Assembly (NCBI GenBank): GCA_016550485.1 | Contig: JABXGV010000274.1 | Span: 1-8,869, forward strand | From: an archaeon | Lineage (GTDB): Archaea > Asgardarchaeota > Hermodarchaeia > Hermodarchaeales > Hermodarchaeaceae | Direction of reading: 5' to 3' | DNA: 8,869 nucleotides | Part shown: one piece after another, positions 1 to 6,236 of the stretch | How positions within the stretch are numbered: the stretch's first letter is position 1 | Layout: every line of letters starts with the position of its first letter | Translations under genes and position numbers: made by a program | The notes under the pieces: model-generated | What the model saw: only the letters and a program-made list of their open reading frames with translations | The model's database searches: none | Told to the model about the DNA's origin: nothing

Positions 1-1148
1 AAATCCTCTTTCTTCAAAGCTGCGTTCATGATTATTCGAATACGAGCTTGATCCCTAGCAACCATTGGAAAGACTATTGGTAAAGCAAAGACTCCCTCTT
101 CAAATAGGCGGCTACTCATTTTCTGTGCCACACTGCTTTCTCCGATAATAACTGGTATAATCGGCGTTTCACTAACCCCAGTATTGAAGCCTAGGTCTCG
201 CATCGCTCCGCGGAAATAGTCCGTATTCTTCCACAAGTTCTTCACGTGTTGCGGCTCGGTTTCCAAGACATCAATAGCAGCAATACAAGCAGCAGCAACA
301 GGAGGAGGATGTGAGCCACTAAGTAGCCACGTTCTAGACTTGTTGTATGCAAATTTCCGTAGGCTCATACTTCCAGAAACATGGCCACCAACTACTCCCA
401 TAGCTTTGCTGAAGGTCCCCATCTCTACGTGAACCTGTTTATGTGTCAGGTGGAAGTGGGAGACGATGCCGCGGCCGCCTTCGCCGAGGACGGCTTCGCC
501 GTGGGCGTCGTCGACGTAGACCATAGCGCCGTAGGGTTTGCTGGCTTTGGCGATTTTGTCGAGGGGGGTGATGTCGCCGTCCATGCTGAAGACGCCGTCG
601 GTGATGACGAGGATGCGCCGGTAGGGGGGGTCGTGTTTGCTGGCTTCGTCGAGGACGCGGGCGAGGTCGTCGGCGTTGCAGTGGTTGTAGATGGCGCGTT
701 CGGCGGGGCTGAGGCGGACGCCGTCGATGATGCTGCCGTGGTTGAGTTGGTCGCTGACGATGAGGTCGCCTTTACCGGCGAGCTGGGGGATGAGGCCCGC
801 GTTGGCGGCGAAGCCGGTTTGGTAGACGAGGCTGGCTTCGGCGTGTTTGAACTTGGCGAGGCGGCGTTCGAGTTCCTCGTGGAGGTCGAGGTCGCCGGCG
901 ATGGCGCGGACGCTGCCGCTGCCGACGCCGTGGGTTTTGATGGCTTCGATGGCGGCTTTCTTGAGTTTGGGGTGCGTGCTCAGGCCCAGGTAGTTGTTGG
1001 AGCAGAGCATGATGACTTCCTTGCCTTCGACGATGCAGCGGGGGCTGCTGGGGCCTTGGAGTTCGCGGAGGCGCCAGTCGAGTTCCTGCTTGACGAGGGC
1101 TTGGTATTCTTCTTCGAGAAAAGCGGTAGGATTACGTTTGGGAGACAT
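1..1148 (-). CDS. kbl: 2-amino-3-ketobutyrate CoA ligase (glycine C-acetyltransferase), 3' end missing
   Basis: This is a PLP-dependent class II aminotransferase-fold enzyme. In the family, Kbl cleaves 2-amino-3-ketobutyrate with CoA to glycine and acetyl-CoA, after threonine dehydrogenase, in the cytoplasm. I translated 382 codons from an ATG at 1148; the frame runs off the left edge, with about 15-20 residues missing compared with the usual 395-400. Visible motifs are NHGSIIDG at 136-143 (His137 stacks on PLP), VDDAHGEAVLG at 212-222 (Asp213, His216) and GTFSKAMGVVGG at 244-255 with Schiff-base Lys248. The near-C-terminal GVFALPIVFP is also family-typical. An AGGTG site lies about 10 bases before the ATG. 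Codons 11-234 strongly prefer C at the third position, while the rest of the gene uses mixed codons. BioF or serine palmitoyltransferase relatives are alternatives, but tdh in the same window favours Kbl. Confidence 0.92.
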   Translation of the reverse strand, partial: MSPKRNPTAFLEEEYQALVKQELDWRLRELQGPSSPRCIVEGKEVIMLCSNNYLGLSTHPKLKKAAIEAIKTHGVGSGSVRAIAGDLDLHEELERRLAKFKHAEASLVYQTGFAANAGLIPQLAGKGDLIVSDQLNHGSIIDGVRLSPAERAIYNHCNADDLARVLDEASKHDPPYRRILVITDGVFSMDGDITPLDKIAKASKPYGAMVYVDDAHGEAVLGEGGRGIVSHFHLTHKQVHVEMGTFSKAMGVVGGHVSGSMSLRKFAYNKSRTWLLSGSHPPPVAAACIAAIDVLETEPQHVKNLWKNTDYFRGAMRDLGFNTGVSETPIIPVIIGESSVAQKMSSRLFEEGVFALPIVFPMVARDQARIRIIMNAALKKED

Positions 1149-1187
1149 TTCGGGACACACCTTGTTTTTTTCCATTCCACGTTAGTT

Positions 1188-1196
1188 GTTTTAATT
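1188..1196 (-). promoter_or_regulatory. Possible TATA-like box for kbl
   Basis: The minus strand reads AATTAAAAC here, about 40-47 bases before the kbl ATG. A start of transcription roughly 25 bases downstream would leave a short leader containing the AGGTG site. The match to the archaeal TATA consensus is loose. Confidence 0.3.
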
Positions 1197-1423
1197 GTTA
1201 TCACGAGCTAGGAAAAATTCGAAAAGGATACATTAGCCTGGTGCGGGAGATCTTACCAGTTAGTATTTAGGGGGTGCATCGTTAAAAGAGGAGTTGGTGA
1301 GTAGTATCTGCTATTACATTACTGCCACGTTGGCCAAGAGCGTGGAGAGAAGCCACCTCCAGCCCCTACTTGCTGAACACCAGATGGCGTTTGTGCCCGT
1401 CGAGTGTTCTACTGCCATTCTCA

Positions 1424-1429
1424 AGGTGA
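1424..1429 (+). promoter_or_regulatory. Strong Shine-Dalgarno AGGTGA deciding start 1436
   Basis: AGGTGA followed by six bases and ATG at 1436 matches the archaeal anti-Shine-Dalgarno end well. It supports a start in a frame different from the longer open frame that begins at 1294. Confidence 0.55.
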
Positions 1430-1435
1430 GGGGTA

Positions 1436-1821
1436 ATGACCGCTGCTATCGACCTATTCAAAGGCATTGTGATTGCGATACGACCTTGGGGATTATTTGG
1501 CGGCGGGGTGGATCTGTATCTAAGAGGAAAATAAAGCGGTTGCGGCGCCATTCCTCGTTGTCTGAGGAAGCCATGGCGGAGTTCGTTGCGGCGCAGAAAC
1601 ACCAGTTAGAGAAGGCTCCGGAGACCGTGCAGTGGTATAACTTCATCCATGCGATTTTGGGCACCCGTGAAGTGTGGCATCTCGGGCTAATCCTGCAGTG
1701 GTGGGACCCTAAACCCGCGGTGATTAAGCGACACGAAGTGGTCAAGAAGGTGGATGTCACACCGGAGTTCTTGCTCTCCATCGAAGAGGAGGTCTTTTAT
1801 GACATCCAAAAGGAGCGTTGA
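1436..1821 (+). CDS. Unknown small protein, apparently frameshifted at 1528-1531
   Basis: I do not recognise this gene. ATG 1436 has a strong AGGTGA site (1424-1429) six bases upstream. It opens a protein-like frame (MTAAIDLFKGIVIAI..., then Gly-rich) that stops at TAA 1532-1534 after 32 codons. The next frame back continues without a break as KIKRLRRHSSLSEE to TGA 1821, with clearly coding-type sequence rich in Trp, Glu and His (for example VWHLGLILQWWDPKP). Adding one A to the AAAA run at 1528-1531 joins the two into about 128 residues. The likely reading is a one-base deletion, either real or from sequencing. A -1 slip at GGA-AAA-TAA is less likely. An uninterrupted frame from 1294 (175 residues) also exists, but its first 80 residues look non-coding. 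The gene converges with the YciI-like gene, leaving six bases between the two stops. Confidence 0.55.
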
Positions 1822-1827
1822 TAGCAC

Positions 1828-2124
1828 CTAGCGGCGTAGAGCTGTACTGAACGGGCGAAGCTCGCTTGAAAACACCTTAGCTTGCACCGCAGGGTCATTC
1901 TCCATAATCTGTTGGGCTTCCGACTCCGAGGCAGCTTCGATGATAGCGATGCCGAAAGCTGCATCTATACAGCGCCCCGCCATAATCAGCTTACCTTCAT
2001 GGAGTAACTGTTGGAGGTATTGAAAGTGTTGACCGATGACTTCGCTTTCAGCCTCCGTTTGGTCGTCTAGGAAGGTCGCACGTGGAGGGCGATAAATGAT
2101 GATGAATTGGCTCTTGGTGCTCAT
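1828..2124 (-). CDS. YciI-like (YCII domain) protein
   Basis: This 98-residue cytoplasmic protein matches the small YciI family of dimeric alpha+beta barrel (ferredoxin-like) proteins. It has an N-terminal strand FIIIYRPPR, then QHFQYLQQLLHEGKLIMAGR at 32-51, then the ENDPAVQAKVF segment at 75-85 and a C-terminal LRPF. His33 and Asp77 sit where the family has its conserved His and Asp. The biological role is unknown for most members. I chose ATG 2124, which has AGAAGGG about seven bases upstream. An in-frame TTG at 2151 would add nine residues but lies inside the promoter and inverted repeat. The length is normal for the family. The gene is alone on its strand, and its TATA-like box lies between two 9-bp repeat arms, so a specific repressor is likely. 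Confidence 0.85.
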   Translation of the reverse strand: MSTKSQFIIIYRPPRATFLDDQTEAESEVIGQHFQYLQQLLHEGKLIMAGRCIDAAFGIAIIEAASESEAQQIMENDPAVQAKVFSSELRPFSTALRR

Positions 2125-2141
2125 TGCGATACCCTTCTGTT

Positions 2142-2180
2142 GGTGATGCAATAAAGTATCTGTCTGAAAAGTGCATCACC
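2142..2180. repeat. 9-bp perfect inverted repeat, candidate operator
   Basis: GGTGATGCA (2142-2150) and TGCATCACC (2172-2180) are exact reverse complements separated by 21 bases, with arm centres 30 bp apart, about three helical turns. A further GGTGA (2186-2190) forms a second, 5-bp repeat with TCACC (2176-2180). The arms bracket the TATA-like box of the YciI-like gene, as expected for a repressor site. Confidence 0.5.
2151..2157 (-). promoter_or_regulatory. TATA-like box of the YciI-like gene
   Basis: The minus strand reads ACTTTAT, about 27-33 bases before ATG 2124. If used, transcription would start within a few bases of the ATG, giving a leaderless or nearly leaderless message. That conflicts with a role for the AGAAGGG site, so the exact start of transcription is uncertain. 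Confidence 0.4.
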
Positions 2181-2247
2181 TATTCGGTGAAGGTAGGTGG
2201 CAGCAATATAATTTTAGGTGTTTGTAGTTCAGGTTCTGTGAAGTGCG

Positions 2248-3057
2248 TTGCCTGAGAAAGATGGGGATCACGTTATTCGTGTGGATTTCGATTCCGTGGC
2301 AGACATCTACGAGTACACCAGAGGAGTGCCTGCCCCCTTTATGCAGTATATTATTGATGACATCTTCAAGACGCTAGAGCTAGCTGAAAACAGCTTTGTT
2401 TTAGAGTTAGGTTGTGGAACCGGACGCTTTGTCAGGCAGTTTGTGGATAGAGGCGTCAGGACCGTCGGGGTTGATATTTCCCAGCAGATGCTGGGTGTCG
2501 CTTGTGGGAAACAAGAGAACCCTGCTCACATAAAGGGGCATCTGGTTTTGGCTGACGCTGTTGCGCTCCCGTTCTTGAATGGGCTTTTCCATACCATCGT
2601 TGCTATTCATCTGTTTCACCTTTTTCCTGACTGGCAGGACAGCCTCGTTGAGGTTCAGCGGCTGCTTCAGCCGAGTGGCGTCTTGATTACGGGTTTCATT
2701 GAATCACCGATGCGGGCCTCGCGCCTCTCGAGTATTTTCGAGCACCGGCGCGTTGAGCTAGGATACCCTCCAATAAGGTTTGGTGCAACAACCGATGAGG
2801 TAATAGCTGCTCTTGAGGCGATGGGCGCTACTGTGGAGAACAAGGGATTTCATACAATCACGCATGTGACTTACAAAGAAACGTTGGAGTGCTTTGAGCA
2901 GCGTGCGTTCTCCTCGATGTGGGAAAACCTACCAGATGTTGTCCATCGCCAGATTATGCAGGAGTTACGCCGGTTTGTTAATAGCGAGTTCCGCTCCCCG
3001 GATAGTGAAGAGCCGGTGAAAATATCCGCTGAGTTGTACTACATCAAATTTGATTAG
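2248..3057 (+). CDS. Class I SAM-dependent methyltransferase
   Basis: This 269-residue cytoplasmic enzyme has the Rossmann-fold methyltransferase domain. Motif I is LELGCGTGR at 52-60. The acidic residue after strand 2 is Asp76 in VGVDIS. ADAVALPF at 102-109 is the adenine-side loop, and HLFHLFPDW at 121-129 fits motif IV/post-IV. The pattern is that of the Methyltransf_11/25 group (UbiE-like), so the substrate is probably a small molecule, but nothing fixes it. The C-terminal third (about 155-269) is less conserved and probably forms the substrate lid. The start is TTG 2248 with GTGA six bases upstream; a later GTG at 2281 would remove 11 residues and still leave the fold whole. The membrane-protein gene follows on the same strand after 65 bases. 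Confidence 0.87.
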   Translation: MPEKDGDHVIRVDFDSVADIYEYTRGVPAPFMQYIIDDIFKTLELAENSFVLELGCGTGRFVRQFVDRGVRTVGVDISQQMLGVACGKQENPAHIKGHLVLADAVALPFLNGLFHTIVAIHLFHLFPDWQDSLVEVQRLLQPSGVLITGFIESPMRASRLSSIFEHRRVELGYPPIRFGATTDEVIAALEAMGATVENKGFHTITHVTYKETLECFEQRAFSSMWENLPDVVHRQIMQELRRFVNSEFRSPDSEEPVKISAELYYIKFD

Positions 3058-3074
3058 TAAGCGTTTATGAGGTT

Positions 3075-3084
3075 AAACTTTATC
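3075..3084 (+). promoter_or_regulatory. TATA-like box for the membrane-protein gene
   Basis: AAACTTTATC lies about 40 bases before ATG 3123. A transcript starting near 3106 would keep the GGTG site at 3111-3114. It suggests the membrane gene can be transcribed separately from the methyltransferase upstream. Confidence 0.35.
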
Positions 3085-3122
3085 AAAACTAAGAGAAGTG
3101 AAGTGGTATAGGTGTGTTCTGT

Positions 3123-3548
3123 ATGAGTACCAGGAAACAGTTCTGGGAGCTAGTTCGGACGCTGGTTGTGGTAGGGGTTATTCTCTGCCTGATTGGAATA
3201 TTCTTGGTTGCCCCAGCCTTTGCCATCTTCACAGAAGAAATGTTGAGCCAGGAGACGATGACTATCTTCTTCATCACGCTGCTGGGGAGCCCTTTTATCA
3301 AAATCATCCTCAGCCTCATATTATTCCGGGGAGGATTGAACCTGCTCTACGTCAGGCAGACACGACGGTGGGGCGTCCTAGTCTTCATCGTATTTGGGCT
3401 GCTTACCCTCCCGCCTTTCATAGTAGGTGATTTCGTTATCGCGACCAATATTCTTCTGAGTATTGGGCTGTTGCCCTTCATTCCATATTTCATTGCGGGG
3501 AGTCTTTTCATCCTCGCGGGAATCATGGCAGGGTTGTGGAAACATTAA
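3123..3548 (+). CDS. Small integral membrane protein with about four helices
   Basis: I do not recognise a family. The 141-residue product is strongly hydrophobic, with probable membrane segments at roughly 10-36, 46-70, 84-104 and 109-137. A basic stretch (VRQTRRW) between segments 2 and 3 suggests that loop faces the cytoplasm. There is no cofactor or catalytic motif. ATG 3123 is chosen because GGTG (3111-3114) lies eight bases upstream; a GTG at 3114 in the same frame overlaps that site and would add only three residues. It follows the methyltransferase by 65 bases and converges with tdh 133 bases further on. Transporter subunit, anchor or immunity-type roles cannot be told apart. Confidence 0.75.
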   Translation: MSTRKQFWELVRTLVVVGVILCLIGIFLVAPAFAIFTEEMLSQETMTIFFITLLGSPFIKIILSLILFRGGLNLLYVRQTRRWGVLVFIVFGLLTLPPFIVGDFVIATNILLSIGLLPFIPYFIAGSLFILAGIMAGLWKH

Positions 3549-3613
3549 GATTCAGGGAAGCATGGCTGCCGGATTGACAAAGTTTAATTAGCTTTCTGGG
3601 GCTGCCTTGACAT

Positions 3614-3670
3614 GACAGGAAACGGAGGACTGCCTCCGAGCCAAGTACTGGTCGGGGGTATTTTCCTGTC
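3614..3670. repeat. Nested inverted repeats between convergent genes
   Basis: The outer arms are GACAGGAAA (3614-3622) and TTTCCTGTC (3662-3670). Directly inside the left arm is a second hairpin, CGGAGG-ACTG-CCTCCG (3623-3638), which could stack on it. About 23 bases (3639-3661) remain as loop. The element lies between the stop of the membrane gene and the stop of tdh. No U-run follows on either strand. It could be a two-way transcript end, an RNA-protecting fold or a small structured RNA. Confidence 0.5.
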
Positions 3671-3680
3671 GCGGCTTTCT

Positions 3681-4748
3681 CTACCAGTCTGGTGTTAGGG
3701 CGACTTTTGCGGCCTTTTTGGTGAGGATGAGGTCGAAGCCTTTTTCGATGTCCTTTATGGGTAGGGTATGGGTGATGACTTGGCTGATTTTCTTTTGGAA
3801 TTGGGGTCGGCTGAGGAGACCGCGTACTTGGTACCAGGTGCGATACATGAGTCGGCCGCTAATACCGTAGATGGTGGCAGCCTTGAAAATCATGAGCCGG
3901 TTTATGTCTACTTCGAAGGGTTTGGGGAAGACGCCAAGGAGACCAACGCGTCCACCGGCTGTGAGGGATTCAAAGCAGGTGACAAGTCCATCGGGGTGTC
4001 CACTCATCTCGACAGCGACATCTACGCCATTACCGTCTGTGGCATTTCGGATTGCTGAGACAATGGCGTCTCGCCCTTCCTCTCGTGCGCTGAATACGTG
4101 GTCGGCCCCCATTTTTTCTGCGAGTTGCATGCGGGTTTTGTTTCGACCACCTGCGGTGGCGAAGACCTTGGCGGCTCCCAGCTCCTTGGCAGCTGCTACA
4201 GCCATTAATCCAATGGGTCCCATCCCAATTACTGCCACGTTTCGTCCAGCAATATCTTCCACATTACCACGGGGGAGAAGAGTGTGCACGGCATTGCCAA
4301 GGGGTTCTTGGATGGCGGCAACTCGTGGGTCAAGGTCAGGGTCGTTCTTCCACGCGTTGTGAGCGGGTATCGCCACGTATTCGGCAAAGACACCTGCCCG
4401 GTCCACGCCGAGGATGGTCATATTCCTGCACACATGTTCACGCCCTGTCAGGCACTGCAAGCAGGTCTGATCCACAATATGGGTCTCGGCGCTGACCATG
4501 TCGCCTTTCTGTAGATGTTTCACACGTGACCCAACTTTGATGATTTCACCGGACATTTCGTGCCCGATAATGAGGGGGGGTTTGATGCGGCCTGCTGCCC
4601 AGTCATCCCATTCGAAAATATGCACATCTGTGCCACAAATGGAGGCGGCCTTGACTTCGACTAGAACGTCTGTATCCTCAATGGTGGGTTTCGCTACCGT
4701 GTCACGTTCTGCGCCTGGACCTGCAGTTTTTTTCAGCCATGCTTCCAT
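3681..4748 (-). CDS. tdh: L-threonine 3-dehydrogenase, zinc-dependent MDR family
   Basis: This cytoplasmic enzyme oxidises L-threonine to 2-amino-3-ketobutyrate, the substrate of Kbl. It has 355 residues, close to the usual 340-350. Catalytic zinc ligands are Cys38 (CGTD), His63 and Glu64 (GHE), with Glu148 in the signature QEPLGNAVHT. The structural-zinc lobe has Cys96, Cys99 and Cys107, but the first position is Asp93 where related enzymes have Cys. The nucleotide-binding turn is GMGPIG at 175-180. Strand 2 ends in ATAGGRNKTR (197-206), without the usual Asp/Glu that holds the NAD ribose, and with Arg and Lys instead, so NADP use is possible. ATG 4748 has AGGTGA five bases upstream, which makes the start secure. 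It lies 112 bases after the O-methyltransferase gene on the same strand, so co-transcription is possible. Confidence 0.92.
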   Translation of the reverse strand: MEAWLKKTAGPGAERDTVAKPTIEDTDVLVEVKAASICGTDVHIFEWDDWAAGRIKPPLIIGHEMSGEIIKVGSRVKHLQKGDMVSAETHIVDQTCLQCLTGREHVCRNMTILGVDRAGVFAEYVAIPAHNAWKNDPDLDPRVAAIQEPLGNAVHTLLPRGNVEDIAGRNVAVIGMGPIGLMAVAAAKELGAAKVFATAGGRNKTRMQLAEKMGADHVFSAREEGRDAIVSAIRNATDGNGVDVAVEMSGHPDGLVTCFESLTAGGRVGLLGVFPKPFEVDINRLMIFKAATIYGISGRLMYRTWYQVRGLLSRPQFQKKISQVITHTLPIKDIEKGFDLILTKKAAKVALTPDW

Positions 4749-4752
4749 ATAA

Positions 4753-4758
4753 TCACCT
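4753..4758 (-). promoter_or_regulatory. Shine-Dalgarno AGGTGA of tdh
   Basis: The minus strand reads AAAGGTGATTATATG, placing AGGTGA four to five bases before the ATG. It is one of several GGTGA sites in the window that point to archaeal translation signals. Confidence 0.6.
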
Positions 4759-4860
4759 TTGGATAGTGCTCGTGATTTTGTGCCGTTATCGAGGAATGGG
4801 TTATTTGTTCTTTGTGTTGTCCTAGTTTTTCCGGATTTCTCGCTGCTTCATTGTTGTTGG

Positions 4861-5409
4861 CTATCGTCGGATACTGATTTCTACTGCATCGTAGTCCGCT
4901 TCAACGTATCTGCTATCATACATACCAGATGAGCGAACATGTTCGAGATAGTCTTGCATCTGGCTTGCGGATCGTTTCACATTATCCGCGACAACAACAC
5001 AGCCCATAGCTAGTTTGTCCTCCATTAGCTGAAGATAGTCCCAATACTGATCCTTGGCGGCATCTATGAAGACAAAGTCAAACGTTCCCTCAAGAGTTGG
5101 GAGCACATCTCGGGCATCACCGACTATTACTTGCACTTTTGGCCTGATTGAGGCGCGGCGAATGTTTGTCTCTGCTCGCTGAGCAGTTTTAGGATTGATT
5201 TCGATGGTGATGAGTGAAGCACCATCTCCTAGTTCCTTACCCATAAGAATCGCCGAATAACCCTCATTGGTTCCCACTTCCAGAATCCTCTTGGGTTTAT
5301 GCTCTCGAACCAAGCTGACAAGGACTTCTCCACGCCCCGGACCTATGATCATTGTCGAACCACTCCTCCGTATTTCCTGTAGGACCTCTTCGGCTTTACT
5401 AGACTTCAT
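4861..5409 (-). CDS. O-methyltransferase, class I (COMT-like family 3)
   Basis: This 182-residue protein matches the metal-dependent O-methyltransferases related to catechol O-methyltransferase and bacterial TrmR. Motif I is LEVGTNEGYSA at 43-53, and Glu70 in ITIEINP contacts the SAM ribose. GDARDVLP at 97-104 and FIDAAKDQYWDYL at 114-126 follow. Asp116 with Asp142 and Asn143 (VADNV) would bind the divalent metal. The family is usually 200-220 residues; this one is short at the N-terminus, where substrate-recognition helices normally lie. The substrate is unknown: small catechol-like molecules and tRNA are both known in the family. ATG 5409 lacks a clear Shine-Dalgarno site. A small inverted repeat, CCAAT-TGTC-ATTGG (5424-5437), lies just upstream. 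Confidence 0.88.
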   Translation of the reverse strand: MKSSKAEEVLQEIRRSGSTMIIGPGRGEVLVSLVREHKPKRILEVGTNEGYSAILMGKELGDGASLITIEINPKTAQRAETNIRRASIRPKVQVIVGDARDVLPTLEGTFDFVFIDAAKDQYWDYLQLMEDKLAMGCVVVADNVKRSASQMQDYLEHVRSSGMYDSRYVEADYDAVEISIRR

Positions 5410-5486
5410 TGTGCTTCGTTAGTCCAATTGTCATTGGGGGGAAGAATCTGGTGGTCAAACCAAGTTAAGATGATTTTGTAATTAGC

Positions 5487-5515
5487 GTGGCTAGTTATTA
5501 GTAGCTAGCTGCCAC
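5487..5515 (-). repeat. Imperfect hairpin between two minus-strand genes
   Basis: GTGGCTAG (5487-5494) can pair with CTA (5505-5507) and GCCAC (5511-5515), leaving a three-base bulge. It lies after the stop of the 201-residue gene and before the O-methyltransferase. No U-tract follows, so termination is uncertain. A smaller AGAAG/CTTCT repeat lies at 5521-5537. Confidence 0.3.
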
Positions 5516-5549
5516 ATCTGAGAAGAGATAGACTTCTTCGGCTAGGCAC

Positions 5550-6155
5550 TTATTGGAGATAGTGCACGCGGATACTTCCATCCTCATCACGGATTGTTTC
5601 GAGCAGGAGGGTTTTTGTTCCAGGGGTGATTGCGAAGGAGAACTCGCCGTGCACTTTCCACAGTGCGTCACTTCCTTGCTGTTTGGACTTGAAGACTAGT
5701 ACAAAGCTGAGCTGATGATCGCCTATTCCGATTGAGCCGCCGAAGAAGACTACCTCCCGTTTCTGCGCTAGGGTTTCATCTATTGAGACAGTGATTGGGT
5801 TATCGTCTAGATGGATGTATGCGCCCTGTAACACTAAATCATCCACACGGGTGAGATGGAGTACTCGTAGCGTGGCCCCACCCGGTACGCGATGGGCTTC
5901 TAGGTGTTCTCTCAATTCGGCAGCAATATGGTTTGGCATCTTCTGGATCGGTCCATCACGGAGGAACTCGTCAAAGGTTTGGAATCCTCCGAAATAGCCG
6001 CCGCCAGATTGGACCGTCCAATCTGTACCGATATATGTCAGCCCCGAGGGTTTGATGTGCACCTCCATCCAATGATCCCCGTCCGGGCTGAGGTACCATT
6101 TCCAAACTCGAGATGGTACTTGTGAATAGTCCCAGAGTGTATCTTTTTCATTCAT
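5550..6155 (-). CDS. Unknown 201-residue protein, Trp-rich N-terminus
   Basis: I do not recognise this protein. It has no signal peptide, membrane segment, Cys cluster or nucleotide motif, so it is probably a soluble cytoplasmic protein. The first 60 residues are rich in Trp, Tyr and Gly (VWKWYLSPDGDHWMEVHI, then a GGGYFGGF turn). A middle helix with PNHIAAELREHLEAHRVP follows, and the second half is mostly predicted strands (VLQGAYIHLDD, LSFVLVFKSK, GTKTLLLETI). Base and codon use match its neighbours and the frame is intact, so it is a real gene. ATG 6155 has no Shine-Dalgarno site, and a TATA-like box lies about 27-35 bases upstream. This suggests a nearly leaderless message. It is divergent from the QueG-like gene and shares its promoter region. 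Confidence 0.8.
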   Translation of the reverse strand: MNEKDTLWDYSQVPSRVWKWYLSPDGDHWMEVHIKPSGLTYIGTDWTVQSGGGYFGGFQTFDEFLRDGPIQKMPNHIAAELREHLEAHRVPGGATLRVLHLTRVDDLVLQGAYIHLDDNPITVSIDETLAQKREVVFFGGSIGIGDHQLSFVLVFKSKQQGSDALWKVHGEFSFAITPGTKTLLLETIRDEDGSIRVHYLQ

Positions 6156-6177
6156 ATGTTATGTATTGCTTGAATAG

Positions 6178-6203
6178 TAGGGGATAAAATGTTCTATCCG
6201 CTA
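6178..6203. promoter_or_regulatory. Divergent promoter with near-perfect 9-bp inverted repeat
   Basis: TAGGGGATA (6178-6186) and TATCCGCTA (6195-6203) match in 8 of 9 paired positions around an 8-base spacer. The AT box ATAAAAT (6184-6190) within it could act as TATA element toward the QueG-like gene. Its complement ATTTTAT could do so toward the 201-residue gene. A regulator bound here could control both directions. Confidence 0.45.
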
Positions 6204-6236
6204 GAAGATACAGTAGCAAATTGTTAGGTGATAAAC

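Larger units (their letters stand above)
1149..1435. other. Divergent spacer between kbl and the small frameshifted gene
   Basis: This stretch of about 290 bases is AT-rich near kbl and holds no convincing gene. A plus-strand reading frame is open from TTG 1294 or GTG 1297 just after a GAGGAG sequence, but its product is Cys- and Arg-rich and not protein-like until about 1531. A weak inverted repeat (CTGGT/ACCAG, 12-base loop) lies around 1236-1258. Promoters for both flanking genes should lie here. Confidence 0.5.

Noticed and set aside
381..1211. Long plus-strand open frame of 276 codons, rich in Ala, Val, Gly, Asp and Glu
   Set aside because: It lies antisense to kbl and is open only because the C-rich codons of kbl remove stops on the other strand. 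The minus strand carries all the Kbl motifs.
1294..1435. N-terminal extension of the small unknown gene from TTG 1294 or GTG 1297
   Set aside because: A GAGGAG sequence touches the start codon too closely, the product is Cys- and Arg-rich and unlike the coding part, and a better start exists at 1436 in another frame. It is kept only as an alternative.
3871..4362. Plus-strand open frame of 163 codons within tdh
   Set aside because: It is antisense to a well-supported dehydrogenase and its product is low-complexity.
5424..5437. CCAAT-TGTC-ATTGG repeat before the O-methyltransferase as an operator
   Set aside because: Five-base arms arise often by chance and there is no TATA-like box next to it. 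It is noted only in the gene entry.
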